A stretch of DNA of 64,000 bases from CAG-1138 sp964495385 (GCA_964495385.1 CAZBVO010000005.1:1-64000), one strand, 5' to 3'. Positions 43,971 to 52,694 are shown, counted from the stretch's first letter. Notes: generated by a model from the letters alone, not told the origin. Translations and numbers: made by a program.

Positions 43971-45119
43971 ATGAACAAAAAAACGGTTAAATATATTTTG
44001 CTGGCCGCCGCAGCTTTGGCGGTTGCGATAAATTTTGCAGGGGCGGTAAACGTCTTAAAAACGGTGCTCGGGGCGTTCAAAACAGTGCTTATCGGCATAT
44101 TTTTTGCCCTTGCGCTTCGCGGAGCGGTTGACTTTTTCCAAAAAAAGATTTTCGGAAAATGCAAATTTTCAGGCACTTTGTCCATAGTTACGGTGTATGT
44201 GCTGTTTGTTGCGGTCGTTGCGGGCATAGTATATATTTTGGTTCCGCCGCTTGTCGAAAGCGTAAAATCGATTGCTCAAAATTTGCCCGATTACGTCGAC
44301 GGTCTAAAGACGAAAGTTTTTGATTTGATGGCAAAATACAACGTTTCGGAGGACAAGGCCAACTCAGTCATCGACGGTATCGTCGAAAAGGGTGAAGGCA
44401 TTTTGTCGGGCCTTGCGGACAACATCGGATCGGTTGCCGAAGGCATTATCGGCTTTGTTTCCGACGTGGTCGATTTGTTTTTCAGCCTTATCATATCCGT
44501 GTACATTTTGATGGAGCGCAAAATGTTGTGTTGCACTTTAAAGCGTTTTATCCGCTCGATTTTGCCAGTTAAATTGTCTGATTGGTTGCTTAAATTGGCA
44601 ACGGTTTTCGGGAAAGTGTTTGGAAGATTTATGGTAGGGCAAGTGCTGGAAGCTTTTTTGCTGGGCATAATGTGCTTTTTGGGAATGCTTGCTTTCGGTT
44701 TGCCGTACGCACCTGTTGTGTCGGTGATTATCGGATTCAGTACGCTTATACCTATCCTCGGGGCATACGTCGGCACGGCGTTCGGATTTTTGTTGATACT
44801 TACCGAAGACGTCAAAAAAGCAGTGATTTTTGTTGCGTTCGAGATAGTATTGCAACAAATCGAAGGCAACGTAACTTATCCTAAAGTTGTCGGAAAAACC
44901 TTGGAGCTGTCGGGTTTTTGGACAATTGCATCCGTGTTGACGGGAGGAGCGCTGTTCGGGTTTTGGGGTGTTATGCTGGCGGCGCCTACCATGGCGGTTA
45001 TTTACAAAATGACCGAGTATGCGGTCAACAGGCATCCCGAGCCGGAGGCTTTGATGCCAAAATTAGACGAACCGACACAAAAAACAGGCAACGACTGCAC
45101 CGATGAGACTGCTAAATAG
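43971..45119 (+). CDS. AI-2E family transporter (YtvI/PerM type)
   Basis: The 382-residue membrane protein has the AI-2E (UPF0118) layout: two N-terminal hydrophobic helices (about 7-24, 31-55), a third near 70-90, a soluble loop with amphipathic helices (about 95-160), then five more segments. The signature LIPILGAYVGTAFGF near 260 and the GGALFGFWGVMLAAPTMA stretch near 325-342 are clear. Members export small molecules or sodium, or are permeases of unknown substrate; autoinducer export is proven only for some. The C-terminal 19 codons overlap the converging spmB gene. The ATG has only a weak ribosome site. Confidence 0.9.
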   Translation: MNKKTVKYILLAAAALAVAINFAGAVNVLKTVLGAFKTVLIGIFFALALRGAVDFFQKKIFGKCKFSGTLSIVTVYVLFVAVVAGIVYILVPPLVESVKSIAQNLPDYVDGLKTKVFDLMAKYNVSEDKANSVIDGIVEKGEGILSGLADNIGSVAEGIIGFVSDVVDLFFSLIISVYILMERKMLCCTLKRFIRSILPVKLSDWLLKLATVFGKVFGRFMVGQVLEAFLLGIMCFLGMLAFGLPYAPVVSVIIGFSTLIPILGAYVGTAFGFLLILTEDVKKAVIFVAFEIVLQQIEGNVTYPKVVGKTLELSGFWTIASVLTGGALFGFWGVMLAAPTMAVIYKMTEYAVNRHPEPEALMPKLDEPTQKTGNDCTDETAK

Positions 45120-45566
45120 GCTGATGGAAACGGCTCCGCGCATTTTTTTTATTTTGGTTCCCGAAAAATAGACGGCGGCAACGTAAAACACCGTTTCCGA
45201 ACTGCCCATGATGACGGCGGCACATTTTGCTTCGTAGCTGTTTGCGCCGAAAGTTTTCAAAATATCCTCGAAACAGGCCAGAGTGCCGCTTCCCGAAAAC
45301 GGCCGCAGCAGAAGCAGTTCGGCCAATTTCGGAGGTATTCCCACGGCCAAAAGCGGCTTTTCAAGCAGTTTTGTCATATAATCCGACAGGCCGCTTTCCT
45401 TAAAAAGTGCAATCATTATAAGCACTCCCGAAACAAAGGGAAATATGGTGTACGCAAGGCTCAGAGCCTTTTTGCCGCCTTCGATGAAGCAGTCGTAAAC
45501 GTTCACTTTTTTTGCGGCTGAGTACAACAAAATCAACGCAACCAGAACGGGAAGAACGTAGCTCAT
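45063..45566 (-). CDS. spmB: Spore maturation protein B
   Basis: The 167-residue membrane protein matches SpmB with a nucleoside-recognition (Gate) domain: FPFVSGVLIMIALFKESG near residues 43-60, LLLRPFSGSGTLA near 84-96 and GSSETVFYVAAVYF near 119-132. SpmA and SpmB are needed for full dehydration of the spore core. I chose ATG 45566, which overlaps the spmA stop in an ATGA, over an upstream TTG. The 3' end overlaps the converging AI-2E gene by 57 bp. Presence implies a sporulating lineage or a recent descendant. Confidence 0.93.
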   Translation of the reverse strand: MSYVLPVLVALILLYSAAKKVNVYDCFIEGGKKALSLAYTIFPFVSGVLIMIALFKESGLSDYMTKLLEKPLLAVGIPPKLAELLLLRPFSGSGTLACFEDILKTFGANSYEAKCAAVIMGSSETVFYVAAVYFSGTKIKKMRGAVSISLFSSLIGAVVACFLCRFV

Positions 45567-46114
45567 TTTTTGCAAAAAGTTTTGACGAGAATCACACCGC
45601 TTGCCGTCGAAACGGCTGTTGCGATAATCGAAGGAAGCATAATTGCCGACGGATTGGTGCTGCCGTGTTGGGCCATAAGCGACATCACGGTTGCCGGGAT
45701 AAGTTGAATGCTGGTGGCGTTTATCACAACCAGCATAATCATATTTTTGGTGGCCACCGTGCCTCCGCTGTCCATTGATTGTATTGCCTTTATCCCTGCA
45801 GGAGTTGCCGCCCCTCCGAGGCCGAGGACGTTTGAGGTAAGGTTTAAGGTTATGTGTTTTTTGGCTTCGTCGGATTCGCCTTTAAAAAGGCGATTTGTCA
45901 GCGGATGCAAAACTCGCATTGTTTTTTGGCATAGTCCCGACCGCTCCATAGCTTCCAAAACGCTTAGCCAAACTGCATAAACGGCAAGCAGTTTTAACGT
46001 CAACTCGACGGCGTCCGCCGCTCCGTCCGTCATAACTTTTACATAATTTTCGGGATTTACTACCGCAAGCATGGCCGTCGCCGCCAAAATTGTTATCAAA
46101 AAAATGCCGTTCAT
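45563..46114 (-). CDS. spmA: Spore maturation protein A
   Basis: This 183-residue protein shows the SpmA features: a hydrophobic N-terminus (MNGIFLITILAATAML), VWLSVLEAMERSGL, and the conserved LTSNVLGLGGAATPAGIKA stretch near residues 92-110 followed by FLVVINATSIQLIPAT-like text. It is predicted to cross the membrane four to five times. GAGGTGAAC lies before the ATG. It is first of the spmA-spmB pair, with a 4-bp overlap to spmB. Its promoter could be sporulation-specific but I could not identify one with confidence. Confidence 0.93.
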   Translation of the reverse strand: MNGIFLITILAATAMLAVVNPENYVKVMTDGAADAVELTLKLLAVYAVWLSVLEAMERSGLCQKTMRVLHPLTNRLFKGESDEAKKHITLNLTSNVLGLGGAATPAGIKAIQSMDSGGTVATKNMIMLVVINATSIQLIPATVMSLMAQHGSTNPSAIMLPSIIATAVSTASGVILVKTFCKK

Positions 46115-46168
46115 CCGTTCACCTCGGCTTATTTTACTCGGTGATTTTCAAAAACAGAACTTTTTTTG

Positions 46169-46201
46169 TTTACATTTTGCGCGAAGTAGTGTAAACTACT
46201 T
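46169..46201 (+). promoter_or_regulatory. Candidate metG promoter with a palindrome over the -10
   Basis: TTTACA (46169-46174), 17 bp, TAAACT (46192-46197). A perfect inverted repeat AAGTAGT-GTAA-ACTACTT (46184-46201) covers the -10 box and may be an operator. The leader is too short for a T-box. Confidence 0.55.
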
Positions 46202-46230
46202 ATGATTTTAAGTATATTAAGGAGGTTTTT

Positions 46231-48171
46231 ATGACGAAACCTGCATATTACATTACAACGGCCATCACCTACACGTCCGGGAAGCCGCATATCGGAAACA
46301 CTTACGAAATTATTCTCACCGACAGCCTCGCTCGCTTCAAAAGGAAGCAGGGCTATGACGTGTTTTTCCAAACCGGAACCGACGAACACGGCGAGAAAAT
46401 CGAATTGAAATCCGCCGCTGCCGGCAAAACTCCAAAGGAGTTTGTCGACGGTGTTGCCGACCAAATTAAGGACATTTGGGATTTGATGAACGTTTCGTAC
46501 GACAAATTTGTTCGTACCACCGACGAGTATCACGAAAAACAAGTTCAAAAAATCTTCAAACACATGTATGACAAGGGCGATATTTACAAGGGCAGCTACA
46601 AGGGGCTTTATTGCACTCCTTGCGAATCGTTCTGGACGGAAAACCAGCTTGTAAACGGCAAATGCCCTGATTGCGGCAGAGAGGTTAAGCCTGCCGAAGA
46701 AGAAGCATATTTCTTCAAAATGAGCAAATATGCCGACCGCTTGCAGAAGTTTTTTGACGACAATCCGACCTTTATTTCGCCGGTAAGCCGCAAAAACGAA
46801 ATGGTAAACAACTTCTTAAAGCCGGGGCTTCAGGACTTGTGCGTTTCGCGCACCTCTTTCACCTGGGGTATTCCTGTCGATTTCGATCCGAAACACGTTG
46901 TGTACGTTTGGCTTGACGCACTTGCAAACTACATAACCGGCATCGGCTACGACGTTGACGGCGAGCATAACGAACTGTTTAAAAAATATTGGCCTGCCGA
47001 CGTACACGTTATCGGCAAGGATATCGTAAGGTTCCACACCCTTTATTGGCCTATTTTCCTTATGAGTTTGGACTTGCCGTTGCCTAAACGTGTGTTCGGG
47101 CATCCGTGGCTGTTGCAGGACGGCGGCAAAATGAGCAAATCCAAAGGCAACGTCATCTATGCCGACGACTTGGCAAAAATTTTCGGAGTTGACGGAGTCA
47201 GGTACTACGTTCTGTCCGAAATGCCTTTCGACAACGACGGCGTAATAGGATGGGAATTGGTTACCGAAAAACTCAATTCCGAACTTGCAAACGTGTTCGG
47301 AAACCTCGTAAACCGCACCGTTGCGATGAGCAACAAATATTTCGGCGGCACGGTTGAGGACAAGGGCGTTGTCGATGTTATGGACGACGACCTCAAAAAC
47401 GTGGTTTGCTCGGCATACGGCAAAGTGGCCGAAAAGATGGACGAATTCAAAACGGCGGACGCATTGGACGAAGTGTTCAAAATTTTCCGTCGTGCCAACA
47501 AATACATTGACGAAACTTCTCCGTGGGCCTTGGCAAAGGATCCGGACAAGTCCGACAGACTCAAAACCGTTTTGTACAACCTTACCGAAAGCATCGTGAT
47601 AGGCGCAAGTTTGCTGTGGCCGTTTATGCCGGAAAAGGCCGAACAGGCAGTAAAGCAGGTGGGCGCAGAGCTTCGCGATTATTGTAGCTTAAACACCTTT
47701 GGGCTTTATCCTAACGGCGGCAAGGTCACTTCAACCCCTGAAATTTTGTTCGGAAGGCTTGACGTCAAGGAAGTTTTGGCCGAAGCCGAAATCCTTTTGC
47801 AGGCACAAAAGCCGAAAGAGGAATACGTCGAAGTGCCTGCCGCAGAAGAAATCACCATTGACGATTTCTCGCGCGTGCAACTTTCAGTCGGAAAGGTTTT
47901 GACTGCCGAAAAAGTCGAAAAGGCAGATAAACTGCTTAAAATGACCGTTAAAGTGGGCCAAAAGGACAGAACGATAGTTTCGGGCATCGCACAATGGTAC
48001 AAGCCTGAGGATATGGTCGGCAAAGAAGTGGTTGTTGTTTCAAACCTTAAACCGGCAAAACTTCGGGGCATTGTAAGCGAAGGCATGATTTTGTGTGCCG
48101 ACGACGGCAAGGGCAATCTTTGCGTGGTCAGCCCCGAAAAGGCTATGCTGCCGGGCAGCGAGGTCAGATAA
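46231..48171 (+). CDS. metG: Methionyl-tRNA synthetase
   Basis: MetG charges tRNA-Met. The 646-residue protein has the class I HIGH variant in GKPHIGNTYE near residues 16-25, a zinc-knuckle insert (CTPCESF and CPDCG, about 128-151), the KMSKS motif at residues 300-304, and a C-terminal tRNA-binding EMAP-like domain from about 550 (FSRVQLSVGKVLTAEKVEKAD). The strong AAGGAGG site is 7 bp before ATG. Its stop shares a base with the tatD start (TAATG), beginning a chain of overlapping genes metG-tatD-radical SAM-ksgA. Normal full length. Confidence 0.97.
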   Translation: MTKPAYYITTAITYTSGKPHIGNTYEIILTDSLARFKRKQGYDVFFQTGTDEHGEKIELKSAAAGKTPKEFVDGVADQIKDIWDLMNVSYDKFVRTTDEYHEKQVQKIFKHMYDKGDIYKGSYKGLYCTPCESFWTENQLVNGKCPDCGREVKPAEEEAYFFKMSKYADRLQKFFDDNPTFISPVSRKNEMVNNFLKPGLQDLCVSRTSFTWGIPVDFDPKHVVYVWLDALANYITGIGYDVDGEHNELFKKYWPADVHVIGKDIVRFHTLYWPIFLMSLDLPLPKRVFGHPWLLQDGGKMSKSKGNVIYADDLAKIFGVDGVRYYVLSEMPFDNDGVIGWELVTEKLNSELANVFGNLVNRTVAMSNKYFGGTVEDKGVVDVMDDDLKNVVCSAYGKVAEKMDEFKTADALDEVFKIFRRANKYIDETSPWALAKDPDKSDRLKTVLYNLTESIVIGASLLWPFMPEKAEQAVKQVGAELRDYCSLNTFGLYPNGGKVTSTPEILFGRLDVKEVLAEAEILLQAQKPKEEYVEVPAAEEITIDDFSRVQLSVGKVLTAEKVEKADKLLKMTVKVGQKDRTIVSGIAQWYKPEDMVGKEVVVVSNLKPAKLRGIVSEGMILCADDGKGNLCVVSPEKAMLPGSEVR

Positions 48172-48950
48172 TGCTTGTCGATACGCATTGTCACATAAAC
48201 GACGAAAGGCTTTTGCCGAATGCCGAGGCCATCATCGAAAGTTTGCCTGCGGACGGCATCGGACGCGCCGTTGTCGTGGGGAGTGACAGATTAAGCTCGG
48301 AAACGGCGGTGAAGCTTGCCGACGGGTACGACAGCGTGTATGCGCTTATAGGCGTGCATCCGCACGAGGCAAAAGAGGCGTGCGAAAGCGATTTTTTGTG
48401 GATTGAAAAAACCGCACTGGAAAATCAAAAGGTTGTCGGCATCGGCGAGATAGGCCTCGACTATTATTACGATTTGTCGCCGAGGTCCGTTCAAGCCAAA
48501 GTGTTTGTAAAGCAATTGGAGCTGGCAAATGCGCTGAAGCTTCCGATATCGATACATCTCAGGGATGCTTACGGCGATATGATGAAGCTGCTGAAAGACA
48601 ATCGGGACAAACTCGAATACGGGGTTTTGCTGCATTGCTACAGCGGCAGTCCGGAGTATGCGAAAGAACTTTTGCGCCTTGCCGACGTTTATTTTGCTTT
48701 CGGCGGAACGCTTACCTTTAAAAACAACGTCAATGCGGTGGAAACGGTAAAAATTTTGCCGACGGACAAAATTTTGCTTGAAACCGACAGCCCTTATTTG
48801 GCGCCCGTGCCAATGAGAGGAAAAACAAATCTGCCAAACTACGTCAAGTTCGTTGCCGCAAGGCTTACCGAAATTTTGGGCATAACGGCGGAAGAAACGG
48901 AAAAAATAACTACGGAAAACGCCTACAGGCTGTTTTCCAGATTGAAATAA
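48171..48950 (+). CDS. tatD: TatD family metal-dependent DNase
   Basis: The 259-residue protein begins MLVDTHCHIND with the HxH metal ligands at residues 6 and 8. Further metal-binding segments are GEIGLDYYYD, SIHLRDA, LLHCYSG and LLETDSPYL, in the canonical TatD order. Family members are magnesium-dependent 3'-5' exonucleases or deacylases. A frame opens further upstream, but the ATG overlapping the metG stop with GAGGTC upstream is the clear start. metG-tatD-ksgA is a common Firmicutes order, here with a radical SAM gene inserted. Confidence 0.95.
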   Translation: MLVDTHCHINDERLLPNAEAIIESLPADGIGRAVVVGSDRLSSETAVKLADGYDSVYALIGVHPHEAKEACESDFLWIEKTALENQKVVGIGEIGLDYYYDLSPRSVQAKVFVKQLELANALKLPISIHLRDAYGDMMKLLKDNRDKLEYGVLLHCYSGSPEYAKELLRLADVYFAFGGTLTFKNNVNAVETVKILPTDKILLETDSPYLAPVPMRGKTNLPNYVKFVAARLTEILGITAEETEKITTENAYRLFSRLK

Positions 48951-49543
48951 TGAGCAACAACACAATCGTTTACGAATTTAACGGAGCAACCTATATTAAC
49001 CTTACCAACGAGTGCAGCAACAACTGCACTTTTTGTCTTAGACGAAATCACGACGGAATCGAGGACTACTACTTGTGGCTCGCCAAAAAACCGACCGCCA
49101 AAGAGGTCATTGCCGAACTTGAAAAAAGAAAGGTGGAAAAGGTTGTTTTTTGCGGTTTCGGCGAACCACTGTGCGCTTTTGACGTTATGGTGGAGGTTGC
49201 AAAATACCTGAAAGGGCGTGGCGCAAACGTCAGAATAAACACCAACGGGCAGGCTCGGCTTATCGTCGGCGAAGACGCCGCCGAAAGGCTTAAAGGCCTT
49301 GTTGACTCGGTCAGCATCAGCCTTAATGCGTCGACGGCAAAAAAATATAACGAAATTTGCGTTTGCAGATTCGGAGAAGAGGGCTATTTTGCGCTTTTGG
49401 ATTTTGCAAGACAGCTTAAAAAACAGGGCATCAGAGTCATTTTCAGCGTGGTAGACACCATCGGCGCCGAAGAAATCGAGGCTTGCCGCAAGGTTGCCGA
49501 CAGCGTCGGTGCGGAATACAGAGTAAGGAAATACATCGAATGA
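48950..49543 (+). CDS. TatD-associated radical SAM protein
   Basis: This 197-residue protein has the radical SAM cluster motif CSNNCTFC (residues about 22-29), the variant CxxxCxxC, then VFCGFGEP (about 64-71) as the SAM-binding GGEP-like strand and RINTNG near 94-99. It is short, essentially the core barrel alone. Its start overlaps the tatD stop by one base and its stop overlaps ksgA by ATGA, so all are co-translated. A small radical SAM group is known to sit next to tatD in Firmicutes; its reaction is not known to me. A role in nucleic acid modification or repair is only suggested by context. Confidence 0.9.
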   Translation: MSNNTIVYEFNGATYINLTNECSNNCTFCLRRNHDGIEDYYLWLAKKPTAKEVIAELEKRKVEKVVFCGFGEPLCAFDVMVEVAKYLKGRGANVRINTNGQARLIVGEDAAERLKGLVDSVSISLNASTAKKYNEICVCRFGEEGYFALLDFARQLKKQGIRVIFSVVDTIGAEEIEACRKVADSVGAEYRVRKYIE

Positions 49544-50379
49544 GAGAACTCAAAGAAATTCTTAAGGAAAAGGGCTTTCGCTTCAATCACAACCTCGGCC
49601 AGAACTTTTTGACCGACGGCAATCTTTTGCGCGCCATAGTTGCCGACAGCGGCCTCGAAGAGGGCGAAACCGTTGTCGAAATAGGTACGGGCGCAGGTAC
49701 GCTTACTCGCGCATTGGCCGAAAAAGCAAAAAGAGTAGTAAGTTTCGAGGTCGACAAAAATCTCGAACCCGTATTGGCCGAAACGCTTGCCGGGCTGGAC
49801 AACGTCGAAGTGGTTTTTAAGGACGTTTTGAAAATGTCCGACAGCGAAATAGCGGATATAGTCGGCGGAGAATTCAGGGTGGTTGCAAACATTCCGTACT
49901 ACATCACGACGGGGCTTATCATGCGTTTTATCGAAAGCGGTTTGCCCGTAAAAAGCATCACGGTGATGATTCAAAAAGAGGTGGCCGAAAGGCTTGTCGC
50001 TCGCGAAAACACCGGCGAATACGGGGCAATAACCATGAGTGTTCGTTTCAGGGGAGATGCTTCGATAACGCGCAACGTATCGAGAAATATGTTTTATCCT
50101 GCACCTAACGTCGACAGTGCAGTGGTGCGCATCGACGTCAATCCCGACAAGTTCTCGGGCGAAGACAAAACGCTTGTATTAAGGCTTATAAAGGCGGCTT
50201 TCGGAATGCGTCGCAAAACATTCAACAACAATTTGTGCGCATCGTTCGGACTGTCAAAATCGGTTGCCGCACAGGTGATAGAAGAGGCAGGATTTTTGCC
50301 GCAAATCAGGGGCGAAGCATTCAGCATAGAAGACATTGTAAAAATTTCAAAAATTCTAAAAAACCACTTAAACAACTGA
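49540..50379 (+). CDS. ksgA: 16S rRNA (adenine1518/1519-N6) dimethyltransferase
   Basis: KsgA dimethylates two adjacent adenines in the 3' hairpin of 16S rRNA during small-subunit assembly. The 279-residue protein has NHNLGQNFLTD near the N-terminus, the SAM-binding VVEIGTGAGTLT (about 45-56), ANIPYYITTGL as the catalytic NxPY loop (about 112-122) and the usual C-terminal helical domain. The start ATG overlaps the radical SAM stop in ATGA and replaces a longer upstream open frame. A terminator follows 12 bp after the stop. Confidence 0.97.
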   Translation: MRELKEILKEKGFRFNHNLGQNFLTDGNLLRAIVADSGLEEGETVVEIGTGAGTLTRALAEKAKRVVSFEVDKNLEPVLAETLAGLDNVEVVFKDVLKMSDSEIADIVGGEFRVVANIPYYITTGLIMRFIESGLPVKSITVMIQKEVAERLVARENTGEYGAITMSVRFRGDASITRNVSRNMFYPAPNVDSAVVRIDVNPDKFSGEDKTLVLRLIKAAFGMRRKTFNNNLCASFGLSKSVAAQVIEEAGFLPQIRGEAFSIEDIVKISKILKNHLNN

Positions 50380-50391
50380 ATTTTGCAACAT

Positions 50392-50419
50392 AAAAGCCGT
50401 TTTTTGAAAACGGCTTTTG
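50392..50419. terminator. Bidirectional terminator between ksgA and the hypothetical gene
   Basis: AAAAGCCGTTTT / AAAACGGCTTTT arms around a 3-base loop; T-tracts on both sides. Confidence 0.9.
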
Positions 50420-51232
50420 TTATTTTATGACGGTTTTGCCTGTTGCGGCATCTTGAAAAATCATCCAAAATCCGTCGCCGAACTTTTGCGAAAGGTCGGC
50501 AGGAATCCAGCTTACGATATCGGCTATTTCTGCCGGAGGCTTGACTTTGTAGGTGCCGCTTACGCCGTAGCAGACGTACCTGACTTCGTCTAAGTCGTAA
50601 ACCAGCCCGACAACGTAAAAACTGTTTTTCGTGTTGACTCTGATCCACTTGCTGTTAGGGATAAGGTCGGCAGGTTCGTCGTCTGCGGGGTAGCACACAA
50701 ACATTTCGTCAAGTTGCGGTTTTATGGATTGATAAAAATTTTGACCGTCAAATGCTTCCGGTTCGGAAAAGGGGCGAACGTTTTCGTTTGACAAAACGCC
50801 GCAATCGGTTTTGTCGGAATTTGTTTCGGTCGGCTCGTCGGGCAGGGTGATTTTTTGCTCGGCGTCGGAAGGTGCGGTTTCTTTCGGGAGGGGTGTGCCC
50901 GAGTCGGTTTTTTGCAAATGGCAGTATTCGTCCAACAGCGAAAAACAACTTATTGCTCCGTGCCCCGAACTTCCGTAATAAAGCGGCTTGTTTTTGCTCA
51001 CAACCAAACAAAGGGCATTGTCGGGATCGAAGTCCTCAAGCGGAATTATGTTTTTTCCGCCGACGACGCTGTAGTGGCAAAGGGTGTCGCATTTTAGGAG
51101 CAACGTTGCGTCGGTTGCTTCGTCGGGCAGTGTTACGTCGAGCATCGTCGAGCGTGTATTGCGAGTAAATTTTGCGGCAACGGGTGCGACGTTTGACGCT
51201 ACCGAGCGCAAAATGATTATTTTTCTGTTCAT
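50420..51232 (-). CDS. Conserved hypothetical protein, two-domain
   Basis: The 270-residue protein has no signal or membrane segment. Residues 1-105 form a compact domain (RSVASNVAPVAAKFT start, then short strands). A low-complexity acidic/threonine linker (about 110-150) leads to a C-terminal domain of about 110 residues with FYQSIKPQLDEMFVCYP, SKWIRVNTKNSFYVVGLVYD and YVCYGVSGTY segments and a final FWMIFQDAATGKTV. GGAGG precedes the ATG. It is flanked by terminators, so it is a stand-alone unit. I recognise no named family and give no function. Confidence 0.8.
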   Translation of the reverse strand: MNRKIIILRSVASNVAPVAAKFTRNTRSTMLDVTLPDEATDATLLLKCDTLCHYSVVGGKNIIPLEDFDPDNALCLVVSKNKPLYYGSSGHGAISCFSLLDEYCHLQKTDSGTPLPKETAPSDAEQKITLPDEPTETNSDKTDCGVLSNENVRPFSEPEAFDGQNFYQSIKPQLDEMFVCYPADDEPADLIPNSKWIRVNTKNSFYVVGLVYDLDEVRYVCYGVSGTYKVKPPAEIADIVSWIPADLSQKFGDGFWMIFQDAATGKTVIK

Positions 51233-51269
51233 ATCGTCCTCCGCTTAAATTGTATGGCGCGGATCGGCA

Positions 51270-51300
51270 AAATATGAAAAGCCGCCCGAATCGGACGGCT
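51270..51300 (-). terminator. Candidate terminator of the rqcP-ispDF unit
   Basis: On the minus strand an AGCCGTCC / GGGCGGCT stem with one mismatch is followed by TTTTCATATTTT, 7 bp after the ispDF stop. Confidence 0.7.
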
Positions 51301-51306
51301 GTTTGT

Positions 51307-52398
51307 TTAAATCGAGGTCAACAGCACCGAAGCCGTTGCGGCAATCGCGTTCCCGTCGCCGATGTCTCCGACCTTTTCGTTGGTGGTGGCGGAAATGCCT
51401 ATTTGAAGAGGGTCGATATTCAACAATTCGGCCACTTTATCTTTCATTTCGTCGATGTAATCGGCGAGTTTCGGTTTTTCGGCAATTATCGATATTGTAG
51501 CGTTTACAACCCGAAAACCTGCTTTCCATACCTCGCCGAGAGCAATTTTAAGCAGGTCGCCGCTGTAAACTCCCTCGTATCGGGCATCGGTTGTAGGGAA
51601 GTAGTGTCCGATGTCCATAAGTCCTGCCGCAGTCAAAGCGGCATCTGCGAGTGCATGGAGAGGGGCATCTGCGTCGCTGTGTCCGTCAAGGCCCATCGAA
51701 TAAGGGATTTCCATGCCGCAAAGCATCAATTTTCTGCCCGGAACCAGCCTGTGAACGTCGTATCCAACCCCCGAGCGGAAGCAAGGTATGTCGCCGGGAT
51801 AGGTGATTTTTATGTTTTTGGCGTCCCCGTCCACAAGGGCGACGTTGCCGTGCTCGAGATAGAACAAAGAGGCATCGTCGGTGGCAATTCGGCCGTGCGA
51901 ATAGGCAGTTTTAAGCTTTTCGGTCACAAAACCTTGCGGCGTTTGGACAGTGCGAACTATGCTTCTGTCGACGGGTTTTCCGTCTGCACGGACAAGGCTG
52001 TCGGACAAAGGAAGGCACGGAACGCCGCTGCCTTTTTCTTCAACCGAGCACATTACGTCGGTTATGAGTTGCCTCGTAACGTAAGGCCTCGCCCCGTCGT
52101 GAATCAAAACGTATTTTGAGTTGCACAGCGAAAGTGCGGCGTTTACGCTGTCGGTTCTGGTGTCGCCGCCCGCAACTGTTTTCAGTCGCACGTCGAAGCC
52201 GTCGAAAAGGGCGGCAAATTCGTCGAGCCGAGATTTGTCGACAACCAAAAAAATGTTTGCCACGTTTTCAAAACGGGTGAACGGCAGAACGGAGGACTGC
52301 AACACCGTCAGTCCCGACGGAAGCGTTGCGGTGAGTTTATCTTTTTTAAAGCGGTCGCTTTTGCCTGCGGCCGCAATTATGACGTCAAAGTTATTCAT
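51307..52398 (-). CDS. ispDF: Bifunctional IspD/IspF isoprenoid enzyme
   Basis: A 363-residue fusion for two non-adjacent MEP-pathway steps. Residues 1-205 are IspD (2-C-methyl-D-erythritol 4-phosphate cytidylyltransferase): VIIAAAGKSDRF with the CTP loop, GGDTRTDSV, HDGARPY and RTVQTPQGF. Residues about 208-363 are IspF (2,4-cyclodiphosphate synthase): GVGYDVHRL with zinc ligands D and H, DGHSDADAPLHALADA and IGISATTNEKVG. Such fusions are usual in some Clostridia and alphaproteobacteria. The ATG at 52398 overlaps the stop of the S4 gene by 8 bp. It implies isoprenoid synthesis by the MEP route. Confidence 0.96.
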   Translation of the reverse strand: MNNFDVIIAAAGKSDRFKKDKLTATLPSGLTVLQSSVLPFTRFENVANIFLVVDKSRLDEFAALFDGFDVRLKTVAGGDTRTDSVNAALSLCNSKYVLIHDGARPYVTRQLITDVMCSVEEKGSGVPCLPLSDSLVRADGKPVDRSIVRTVQTPQGFVTEKLKTAYSHGRIATDDASLFYLEHGNVALVDGDAKNIKITYPGDIPCFRSGVGYDVHRLVPGRKLMLCGMEIPYSMGLDGHSDADAPLHALADAALTAAGLMDIGHYFPTTDARYEGVYSGDLLKIALGEVWKAGFRVVNATISIIAEKPKLADYIDEMKDKVAELLNIDPLQIGISATTNEKVGDIGDGNAIAATASVLLTSI

Positions 52399-52636
52399 TT
52401 ATTATGCGGTACAAGCCGTCGGCTTCTTCTTTGCGAACGGTGTCCTTAACCTCCAATACTTCAAATTTCAAACATCCGCCGCCGAAGCCTACCTCGACAA
52501 CGTCGCCGACCTTGACTTCTTTTGACGGTTTTACGCTTTTGCCGTTTATGGAAATACGCCCCGAGTCGCAGGCATCGGAAGCCACGCTGCGGCGTTTTAT
52601 GACTCGTGAAACTTTAAGAAATTTGTCGATTCTCAC
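52391..52636 (-). CDS. rqcP: S4-domain RNA-binding protein, RqcP/Hsp15 type
   Basis: The 81-residue protein is a single S4 domain: MRIDKFLKVSRVIKRRSVA with the basic alpha-L surface, SGRISINGK, then KVGDVVEV. In B. subtilis the homologue RqcP (YabO) binds tRNA and 50S subunits in ribosome-associated quality control. The start codon is GTG with GAGAGGT upstream. It is cotranscribed with ispDF, which begins before its stop. Assignment to RqcP rather than another S4 protein follows length and composition; no other quality-control gene is in view. Confidence 0.88.
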   Translation of the reverse strand: MRIDKFLKVSRVIKRRSVASDACDSGRISINGKSVKPSKEVKVGDVVEVGFGGGCLKFEVLEVKDTVRKEEADGLYRIINE

Positions 52637-52694
52637 CGTATTTTACCTCTCGGAAAAATTTTTTCGTAAAATGCAAAAAGCCACCCTCAATTGC

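Noticed and set aside
46115..46230. T-box leader for metG
   Set aside because: The leader is about 30 nt after the predicted start, and no specifier loop or T-box sequence is present.
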